A DNA stretch of 64,000 nucleotides, taken from the NCBI GenBank assembly GCA_029216955.1, contig JANAVB010006999.1, forward strand, positions 399,853-463,852, read 5' to 3'. Origin of the DNA: Iris pallida (lineage: Eukaryota; Streptophyta; Magnoliopsida; Asparagales; Iridaceae). The stretch's first letter is position 1. Every line of letters starts with the position of its first letter. Below, piece by piece: positions 11,601 through 22,699 of the stretch. The notes below the pieces were generated by a model. It worked only from the letters and a program-made list of their open reading frames with translations, searched no databases and was not told the origin of the DNA. The translations under genes were made by a program, and so were the position numbers.

Positions 11601-14600
11601 TTCCGTGCTGAGAATGAGACTCTGTCGTAGGTAAGAATCACCGTATATTATGTTGTTACCTTTCATATCTCATAACTTGTAAATTGAACTAAGAAGAGAG
11701 AAAGATATCTATTATTACGTGCATGCTTTCACTTGATTATGTTCTTATTTCGGTGATGTGGATTTCTCGCTGCTCACCAGTACACAACAATATAATGACT
11801 CACGTCTCCACAGGTGCTGCGAGCCAATGAGGCACACCAAGGAACTAAAGACGCATCTAACCACACTGAAGCCTTATTGTACTTTTGAAGGTTTGTTCAT
11901 ACTCTTTTGGATCTCTCCAAGTTGCATTTTGAAGACTCAAGCCAAGGTGTATATATCTTTTATTTCTAGTAAAGGGATGTTATGTATGGAACGATGTATC
12001 TCATATTGTTGTTCAAGTTGTAAGTCCGTACGAAACCATTTTGCTCAGTTATATCAAACTATGTAATATTGTAAACTATCAATGAAAAGTATATATATTT
12101 TGTGCCATGTTGTTGTTCAATTTCTCTACTCAACTTTTATTGTAAATCTCTATAAAACCTTGATATTTCAAAATGTACACGAACATGCCTTGTACAAGTG
12201 CAACTTAGACTTGTACGACATCACGTCCGGTGGCGACTTATCGATTCGGCAGAATCAGGACGTGATATATTGGTACCAGAGCACCGCTTTACATCCTTGT
12301 GTTCCTCGTTTTGAAAATCTTTGAAAATAGACAAGCTTTCTTAATTGAGCCTTTGACTTCGTGTTTATTAGATGTTCCGTACAGTAAGTCCATAATATAT
12401 TCTAAAGCCAATGTAAGTTTTCTTCTGGTAGATATGGTGAAAGGGAACAATTCAGGCACTTCGAGTAGCTCAAGCAGCTCGAAGGTCGAACCCTCAGTCG
12501 ATCCAATGGAGAGTATTGTGCATGATAGAAATACAGCAACAGCAGGCCGAAGCTCAGCAGAAGCGAGTTGAGGCACGTCAAGTCAATTTCAGGCCGATTC
12601 GAGGCATGGTTTCAAGTGTAGCAGAATCAGAAACAGTTAAACACGCTGCAGCAGATTGTTCAGAAGATCGTGATCAACATCCACTCGACAACGACGGTAG
12701 CCGCAGCTTAACCCGTAGAAGTCGAAGTTGAGGAGCTCCAACCTGCAAAGGAGAAAAGTTCCGTCTTCGACATAATAGAGTTCAAGAAGGTGTGCAACAC
12801 CTCATTCAAAGGGACTGGAGATCCTTCTGTGGCGATAGACTGGCTGATTGAGTTGGAGGACCACTTTGAGCTATTGGACATCGAAGAGGGTAGCATGCGC
12901 ACAACTTTATATGCGCATGAACGCTCACGATTGGTGGGACGTGCAAAAACGATCGATGCTTGGTGATAATAAGATGGCAAAATCTTTTGGGCTACGTTCT
13001 GAAAGGTGTTTGAAGAAAAATACCTCCCTCCAGTAGTTCGTCGGCAGAAGGAGAACGAGTTTGTTTACCTCAAGCAAGGGAGCTTGACCATACGGCAGTA
13101 TGCAATGGAGTTCAACAAACTGGCCAAGTTTGCGAGCTGGCAACTACTAGACGCGACGACCCGTTCTCGAAGATTCGAAGGAGAAGGTCTGCAGCCTGCC
13201 ATTCACGCCCATGTCGTGGTGCTGAATTATTAGACTATGAGAGAGTTAGTGAACCACGCCCTCACCCTAGAGCCTCAGTACCCTCCAACTGCTTCCAGTA
13301 CTGTGTGGAATGTCAACCACAAGTGCCCTAGTACCGCAGGAGGTCACACACGAAGAAGCGTCACAACAAAGGCTGCTATCAAGGGCGTATCCTAGGGCCA
13401 CTTTATGACATACAATAACATAGAACATTTAGCAAATGATTGTCGAGTTCCAGAAGGGAGATGTTGGAAGTGTGGTCGCATGGACTTCTCCCGCAACTGT
13501 CCAGACGAAAGGCCAAATCATCCTCCTCCGCAAAATCAGTATCAACAGAACCGTGGTCAGGCGATACGGGCTCCCCAGACCGCACCGTTAGACAACCAGA
13601 ATCGTCGTCCCAGCGGACAAGGCCAAGTCTATGCAATGACTCAGTTGGAGGCGCTTACCTCAAACACAGTTGTGTCAGGTATATTGCTTTTCAATGGTAT
13701 TCCAGCTCGAGTTTTATTTGATTCAGGTGCTACCCATAATTTTATATCGACATATTTTGCATAGGAGCATGAGTTTAAGATGTCTTTGTTAGATATGGAA
13801 ATTAGTGTTAGTACCACATCTAGACTGGATTTGCCTCCTAATTTAATTTGTAGAGATGGATGTATATGTATTGGAGGTAGGATACTGTCTCTTGAAGTCA
13901 TAGTCCTAAACGTTAAGGAGTATGACGTCATTTTAGGTATGAATTGGCTCGGTACTTGCTCTGCGATGATCGACTGTACGGAAAAGAGAGTCGTGTTTCA
14001 TCTATCCGCGGAACCCAAATTTTTGTACTCGTGTGGTCTCGTGTCAAGGACAGCATAGTGATTTCTGCTATATCGGCTCGACGGATGTTACACTCTGGTT
14101 GTGAAGGATACTTGGCTCCTGTTAGAGACTAGCAAGGATGGTACAGACGTAGTACAAACTGAATTGTGGCAGAATTTTCTCGACGAATTTCTGGATGAGC
14201 TACCTGACATGCCTCCCGATCGAGAGATTGAATTTATCACCGACATATTTTCAAATGCCTGACTCCAAGGCTCCGTACAGAATGGCCCATGCAGATTTAA
14301 AGAAGCTCAAGATTCAGTTGCAAGAATTGTTAGATCATGGGTACATTCTCCCAGTCTCCCTATGAGATGCAATGGTATTGTTTGTTAAAGATGGATCGAT
14401 GCGGTTGTGCATCGATTACCGAGAGCTAAACAAGGTCACCATCAGAAATAAGTATCTGTTGCCGAGAATCGATGAGTTGTTTGACCAGCTTCAGGGTACT
14501 TCAGTATTCTCTAAGATAGGCCTTCATTTCGGCTAACCATATGTTGAAGACCAAGCCAGAAGACGTGCCAAAGTCGGTGTTCCGCATAAGATATGGACAC

Positions 14601-15947
14601 TATGAATTTTTGGTCATGTCGTTTGGTTTGATGAATGCTCCAAGCTGCCTTCATGGATCTAATGAACGAGTATTCATATTTTTCCTCGACAAGTTTGTGA
14701 TCGTATTCATTAATGATATCGTAGTCTATTCGAAGAACAAGGAAGACCATGCGGAACATCTACGGACTATGCTACAAATTCTACGAGAACATAAGTTATA
14801 TGCAAAGTTGAGTAAATGTGAATTCTGACTGAACAATGTGCCATTCCTTGGTCATGTCATCTCAGCAGAAGGCATTGTAGTTGACCCGAAAAAAGTTGAA
14901 GCCATCGTAGATTGGAAGAGACCCGCGTCTGTGAGTAAGATTCAAAGTTTTTTCGGCTTAGCGAGCTACTATTGAATATTCGTAAAAGATCTTTCGCAGC
15001 TTGGCGTCGCCTCTGACTCGCCTTACCAAAAGGGAGTCGCATTTGTGTAGCCGGACAACTGTGAGGCATGCTTTCAGAAGTTAAAACAGTGGCTCATTTC
15101 AACTCTAATTCTTGCTCTTGCGGATAGTAGTGAGAGATTTCAGATCTACAGCGATGCGTTAGGTTTTGTGATGTGTTTATGCAGAATGGAAAAGTGATCT
15201 CGTATGCCTCCCGACAGTTGAAGCCGCACGAAAGAAACTACCCTACTCATAATTCGGAACTGACGGCGATTGTATTTGTATTAAAGTTATGGCGACACTA
15301 TTTGTATGGAGCATCTTGTGAAATCTTCACCAACCATAAGAGCCTCAAGTATATATCAAGCTTGTAAAAATCGCTAGTCGACCGCTAGTCGGTTCGCGAA
15401 GACTAAGGCTTAATCGGACTAGTCGGATTAATCGGTTTTGAGTTTTTAAATATATGTGTGTGTGTGTGACGGCAAGGAACGGGATTCATTGGCGATCGGT
15501 CAGTGGCGACGATCAGTCGACGGTGGCGACGTCGGGGATCGGTCAGTGGCAGTAGCTCTTTGTTGTAAAAATCTGACTAGTCGGCCGACTAGTCCCCGAC
15601 TAGTTGATAATCGGCCTTCGCGGACTCAATTTGGGGGCTAGACGGCAAAAAAAATAGGCTCAAGGAATAATCGGACCTAGGCAACCGACTAGGCGGCTAG
15701 ACGGGCCTAGTTGGCCGATTAGGCCTCGGTTCCCAAAAAAGGGATTAAAAAATCAAAATTTCACCCGAAATTTAGTTATTTCAAAAACCTAAAAACAACC
15801 AACAGAGAAGGCGAAGAAGGAGAAAGAAGAGAAGGCGAAGAAGTCTCAGAAAAGGTGCATACCAAGGACATATATTGCATATATTTTGTTTTTGGTACTT
15901 AAGTTAATACTTGATAGCATATAGAATATATTGCATATATATTAATA

Positions 15948-15984
<37 letters not shown>

Positions 15985-18900
15985 CTTAAACCGATTAATC
16001 CAACTTGTCCCCGATTAAACCGATTAATTCCTAGTCTCCGCGAACCGACTAGCGATATCGAGCCTACCCGGTACAAACTCTGTTGGAAAAATCCGACTAG
16101 TCGGCAATCGGCCTTCGCCGACTCGACTAGGGGGCTAGTCAGCAAAAAAAAAAAGCTCAAGCAATAATCGAACCTAGGCAACCGACTAGGCGTCTAGACG
16201 GGCCTAGTCGACCGACTAGGCCTTAGTTCCAAAAAAAAGAATAAAAAGATCAAAATCCCACACGAAATTCAGTTCTTTCAAAAACCTAAAAGCAACCAAC
16301 AAAGGAAGAGAAAGAAAAGAAGGCGAAGAAGCTTTAGAAAAGGTGCATACCAAGGACATATATTGCATATATATTATTTTTTTGGATGGCATATCGAATA
16401 TATTGCATATATATTAATTATTTTAATATATATATATATATAAGCTTAAACCGATTAATCCAACTAGTCCCCGATTAATTCTTAATCCCCACGAACCGAC
16501 TAGCAGCCGACTAGCAATTTTTACAACCTTGAGTGGGGATCAGGTCGGCTACTACTGATGCTGCTACTTTCCTTTCTCTTAATTTTAGGTAGTTGGTTAT
16601 GGGTTGGGTCGGGTCGGACGGATTTTTTTTTTAACACAGGACATTGTGACTAAAGGAAAGGCTATGTATTCCAAACGACAAAGAGCTCCGGAGAGAGATA
16701 CTTGCGGAGGCTCATTATGCGAAAAATGCGTTGTATCCCGACAACACAAAAGATGTACAAGGATTTGTACACAACTTTTTTGTGGCGCGATATAAAGAGG
16801 AATGTGGCTCTCTTTGTGTCTAAGTGTTTGGCATGTCAAAGAATAAAAGCAGAACACCAAAGGCACAGCAAGAAGATGCAGAACTTCGTCATCCCTGAAT
16901 GGAAATGGAAACATCTCTATGGACTTCATTGTGGGACTTGTTGAAGACGCCGCAAGGGAAAGAAACAGTTTGGGCCATTGTGGATCGATTGACCAAATCA
17001 GCTTACTATATTGCCATCAAAGTTGTTTGGAGCATCGACCGGTTGGCTAAGATTTATCTTGGTGAGATTGTTCGACTACGTGGAATACCGGTATCTATAG
17101 TCTCAGACAAGGATGGACGATTCTTGTCACATTTCTAGAGTAGTCTTCAATCGACAATGGGGACCAAACTGAAATTTAGTTCAGTGTATCATCCTCAGAC
17201 CGATGGCCAAACGGAACAAGTAAATCAGATTCTCAAAGACATATTATGGTTCTGCGTGATGGATTTGAAGTCAAGTTGGGACACGTACCTACCGCTAACA
17301 GAATTTGCATACAACAGATACCACCGTACGAAGCATTGTACGGACGAAAATACAGGTCACCCATATGTTGGGATGAAGTTGGTGAAAGACAAATACTTGG
17401 TCCAGAATTAGTTGAGCAGACAATTCAGAAAGTTCGCTTAATCCGGAAAAAATTGCAAGTTGAGCAGAGTCGGCAGAAAAGTTGAGCAGATATTCTTCGA
17501 CGACCTCTAGAGTTAGCAGTGGGCGATCATTTATTCTTAAAGGTGTTGGTAACACCTATGAAAGAGTCATGAGATTTAGTGCAAAGGAAAAGTTAAATCC
17601 GATATTTGTTGGTCCAAGTTCTCAAATGAGTCGTGTCAGTTGCCTATCAGATCGCCTTACCACCGGCATTGGCTGAAGTACATGATGTTTTCTATGTTTC
17701 TCAACTGCGAAAGTACGTGTCTAATCCAAGCCACGTGGTAGACTTCGATCAGTTGGAGCTGCAAGCGGACTTGTCATATGCGGAAGAATATGTTCAAATT
17801 TTGGACATGAAAGGTAAGATGCTGAGGAATCGAGTTGTTTTCCTAGTCTGTGTGCTTTAGCAAAACTATTCCATCGAAGAATCGACGTGGAAGCTGGAGT
17901 CGGATATGAAGGAAAAAAATTCTTATTCGATGAAGGTAGGTTATTATTTTTATGTTTCGATGACGAAATTTTTTCTTAATAGGTTATAGCGTAGTGCCCA
18001 CTCCCCAAGCGGAGGCACTATATTGGCAACCCTGTAAGTATCGATTGTTCGAGACAGACTGAATTAAGACCCTTCCTCCCTTTGGATTGACTTTCGGAAT
18101 CAGGTCTCCTATGCAGTGGATCGTGTCTTGGAGAAGAACCCTATATAAGAGTTGCTTCCTCAAGCCTTGTCATTGTTCGTTTTCGATGTTGGTTTTGATA
18201 TTGCATTCATTGTTGGTTTTATGAATACGTTTTTGTGGACGTTTTCGATAGTTTTCGTTGCTTACATTCATCGATTTACGCATTCATATCGACTTCTGGG
18301 AGAAAGAAAGAAGAAGAGTATTGATCCTCTGTTGGTGCAAATGCAGGTGACTGTGTAGGCGCAGCTTAAGCGAATCGTTGGAGACACCTTTCTCTCGGCA
18401 ATTCTCCAACAATTAGTAGCTTTGATCCTGCTTTCCTTTGACCCTCTTGTTCTATCTATCGATCAATGATACCGCTAATAAAAAAAATTAGATAAAGAGA
18501 GTAATTATGATATTGTTGCATGATTGTTTTATAGAAATGTGAAATTGTGGTAATGTTACATGCTCACTATATTAAATGCTTGTTGTAAATAGTGTGATAA
18601 ATAGATATGAATCCATGGATGAATGAACACAACTGTAGCATGGGAATTTCGTATGATTGCTCGAAGAAAGTAGAATACACCGATAATATCAAGTTTATGT
18701 TATCTTGCATGCTATACTTGAATAATTGAGTTTCTTAGACATGTATGGTCATGGACAACTTATGCACAAGGTTTGGTTCCTCGAACAGTGTCCGGGGCTA
18801 CGAAAGCGATTTGGCCTAGATAGAACAAAGATTTATGTAGTGTCTTACAAGTACGGGTAACTCGGAAACTTTCAGTGGTACTCGCTACCCCCCACTGAAA

Positions 18901-20878
18901 TAATCATCATCTTACCAAGAATAGTCCAAGATGGTGTGTCACCAGTGACCTTCATGTCTTTAAAACTGTTTAGCTAATAATGTTTGATCCACAAGGAAGA
19001 ACACGGTCGCAGAGAAGAACTCTGTCGTGGGTAAGAATCACCGTATATTATGTCGTTACCTTTCATGTCTCATAACTTGTAAACTAAACTAAGAAGAGAG
19101 AAAGATATCTATTATTACGTACATGCATTCACTTGATTTTGTTCTTATTTCAATGACGTGGATTTCTCGTTGCTCACCGGTACACGGCAATGTACTAATC
19201 TACGTCTTCACATGTGCTGCGAACCAAGAAAGCGCACCTAACCACATTGAAGTATTCTTGCACTTTTGAAGCTTTGTTCATACTCTTTTGAAGCTCTCCA
19301 AGTTGTATTTTGAAGACTCAAGCCAAGGTGTACATATCTTTCAATGTTCTAAATTTCGCTAAGCAGAATCAGTGCGTCGGATGACCGCCTAGCGCCTGGA
19401 CCGCCTAGGCGTCGAACTGATTTTTTTTAACATGTATAGACATAAATATTGTGTATGTTTTATAATGACACAAAACCTTGTTTGTACCTGTGACTAGCGG
19501 GTTGTGCCTAAGTCACTGCGGGTGGGGTAGGGGTGGGGTGGTTAAGAGTTCGAATCCCACAATTGTTTTTCTGATTTTTTTCTGGTTCCCAACCTAACAC
19601 CAAGTAAGAGGGGAGGGGAGGAAAGGAGAGAGTCTCCATCCCACCTCCTTTCCTCTCCTCTCCTAGCAATAGCAGCAGCAGCCAGCAGCGGCGGAGGGTC
19701 ATGTAAGTTTAAATTTTTTTATTTTTTTATTTTTTTTGAAATTTTAAATTTCAAATTTTCAGATTTGAAATTTTAAGTCTGAATTTTTTGATTTTTTTTT
19801 TTTTTGAAATTTCAATTCCCGAATCGGCCTAACAGGCCCGCGTAGGCGCCACCTAGTGCTGAAACCCGCCAAGGACTGCTACCTAGGGGGTTTCCGGTGC
19901 AGTCGGCGGCCGCCTAGGCCGCAATTTAGAATATCGATATCTTTTATTTCGAGTAAAGGGATGTGATGTATGAAACGATGTATCTCATCTTGTTGTTCAA
20001 ATTATAAGTCCGTACGGCACCCCTTTTCTCTGTTGTATCAAAGGAAGTAATATTGTAAATTATCAGTGAAAAGTATATATATTATGTGCCATGTTGTTGT
20101 TCAATTTCTCTGTTTAACTTCTATTGTAAATCTATACAAAACCTCGATGTTTTAAAATGTACACGAACATGTCTTCTATAAGTGCAACTTAGACTTGTAC
20201 GGCGTCATGTCCGGTGACGACTTATCGATTTGGAAGAATCGTGATGTAGCACCCCCTATTTTCCTCTCTGCCGGAAAAATGGTTCCCAAGTTTGTGGCTA
20301 CCAAACAAAAGAAAGGAACAACTTTTATTTCCTGATTCCTTAAATCCGTGAACCAAACATTGCCTAAAGGTATCATAGTGAACATAAATAAGTCATGATA
20401 GCAAGTAAACGGAGGACAAAGTTCATGTATTTAAGTGCAAAATATCTCTTAAAAGACTATTAACAAAAAGAGTATAAATTCAAATAATTTCAAAATTGAA
20501 GGCCGTAGACTAGAGAGTTTAACTTCTTCGAAAAGCTAGAACAAATCCCAAAGAGAAAATATAACAAATATGAAAAAGAAAAAAATGGGAACGCAAAGGA
20601 ATAGAAAATCATAGAAATAGAGGTGGAAAACCTTCCAAAAATATCAATAAAACATTAAGAAGGCTCAAGAAATCCTAAAAAAAATATGTTGGAATATTAC
20701 AACATAAATGTACCCTTTTTGGATAAAACATAGAATATGCTAGATTTTGTCACCGTCATTGGAGATGTTGGAGTCGGTACTAATGATAATGGAAGTCAAT
20801 GAACAACTCCCAGTATGAGGATGCTTATCCAAAGAGTTTGCTTGTAAGAGCAGGTTATTTCCAATGAATTAGTTGAAA

Positions 20879-20926
<48 letters not shown>

Positions 20927-22668
20927 TTAGTTTAAGAGTTATAAGCTCAGGTTGCATAACTAATAGTTTTGAGACCACTTAAAAATCATGCTAACCGAAT
21001 GACGTTTGCAATGGCTGTTACATTGTATATGACATATGTATCATATAATCTAATATAAAACTAAAATTGACACTGGTAGGTATCGTGTCTTAAATACGAT
21101 ATGTACAACAAACACGTTATCCCAATCTTGTCAGGTCGGCCCTTTGAGTCTTTTCTCCAATTCATTTATATTGATGATCATATCCTCTGCAACATTACCA
21201 ATAACCATATTCTTTATTAAAACCTAAATCAAAGTTTGTTTAGACCTACCCCTAGTTCTTGATGCTCTTTTTTGACTAAAATCTCATCACTTCTCCTAAT
21301 TTGTGCATTTATTAGTCCGCGCTATGCGTGTCCAAACTACCCGAAACTATTTTTCTCTCAGCTTATCCTCAATTAGCGTCATCTCCAACTTCCTAAGAAG
21401 ACATCTATTTCATATTCTATATTTTAATATATTGCCACTAATTCATCTTAGCATTCTCATTTCAGCTAAGCTCACTTTCTAAGTTTGACATTTTTTAAGG
21501 CTAAATTACAACTTGATACCCTCAACTATTCCAAATGTTCAACTTGATACCCTCAACTTTGATATGCATCAATTTGATACCCTCTCTCCAAACGGCGTTA
21601 ACCGAGTTAGCAAATGACCAAAATACCCTTTCCAACCCCCCCTCTCTCCAGCAGTCCCCCTCTTTCTCCGACGCCGATAGCCGGAGGGGGCTACACGGCC
21701 TCAAGCAGCCGCCGCCGGCGACAAGGCGCACAGGGGGTTGCGCTCGGGGGAGGTGCGAGCGCGCGTAGGAGAAGGGTTGCACGCAGCGGGGGATGGCGGC
21801 TGCCCGCAGCGGGGGATGGCGGCTGCCCGCAGCGGGGGAGGGGGGCTGCACGCGGTGGGGGAGGGGGTTGGACGGCGTGCGGCAGTGGGGGTGGCACGCG
21901 GTTGGGGAGGGGGGGAGAAGGGGGTAGGGTTGGGGAAGGTAGTTTAGGAATTTATTATTATCATTATTGTTTTTAACGTTGAAACTAACGGTTAGGGTGA
22001 CGGAAGGTACCAAGTTGAAAATATTAGTCGAGAGAGGGTACTAAGTTTGTATCTATCAAAGTTTAGGGTATCAAGTTGAAAAACTAGAATAGTTGAGGAT
22101 ATCAAGTTATAATTTAGCCTTTTTTTAAAAACAATTGTTCAACAATATGATCCATGAAGCATGTAGTTAATTTAATTCATGCTTAATACTCTTCACATTT
22201 CATGTTAATTAACCCTAAACCCATCCCGGCAATAAAGGGCTAGTCACTTGTTGCTTTCCCCAACCAAACACGATATGTATCACTTATCGGTCTTATGTTA
22301 CCGCAGTATATGACAGATTTTGTATAATTAACAAGAGGAGTTCCAAAAGATCACCTCTTGCACGGATGACATTGTCCGTGGTGGTTAGATACAGCTCCAT
22401 CTCCCTCACCTACACGCAGAAAAAAAAATTACGCGTCGGAAAAAACTACAATTTTTATCAAGGGAACAGCATCAAATAGTTTCTAGAAACAATATAACAG
22501 CAACAATTCCGCAACCCACCAGTGTTTCGAGAGTCAAGAGGTCCTTCTTCACGAGCGCGGCTATGGCATCGACGCCCGCGCTCTGTCAACAAAAGCGAAG
22601 CAACAAGAAAGCAAGCAAGCTCGCTTAAACCCTAATTAACTGAACAAAAACAGCAAAAAATCCAAACT

Positions 22669-22699
<31 letters not shown>

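Larger units (their letters stand above)
10595..20247 (+). mobile_element. element T: decayed Ty3/gypsy chromovirus, Tekay/Del-like
   Basis: Direct LTRs of about 1.7 kb (10595-12268, and 17991-20247 with a 595-bp insertion) flank gag, protease, RT, RNase H, integrase and a chromodomain, in that order. This order defines a Ty3/gypsy chromovirus. The integrase downstream region and the LTR size fit Tekay/Del. The end of the internal region, TTTCGATGACGAAATTTTTT, is a worn form of the usual chromovirus polypurine region. All genes carry stops and frameshifts. No clean 5-bp target duplication remains, so the outer edges are within a few bases only. Confidence 0.85.
10242..20364. mobile_element. 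Harbinger-like MITE split by the T retrotransposon (10242-10594 and 20248-20364)
   Basis: The left end GGTCTAGTTTGGTTC and the reversed right end GGCAATGTTTGGTTC are matching inverted termini. Each is flanked by TAA (10239-10241 and 20365-20367), the 3-bp target typical of PIF/Harbinger. Removing the retrotransposon between them leaves about 470 bp, a normal MITE size. So the MITE entered MMS19 intron 3 first and T landed inside it. Confidence 0.7.

Noticed and set aside
21522..22013. 163-codon minus frame and several plus frames
   Set aside because: They lie inside the Mutator-like MITE and come from its GC-rich core; no domain.
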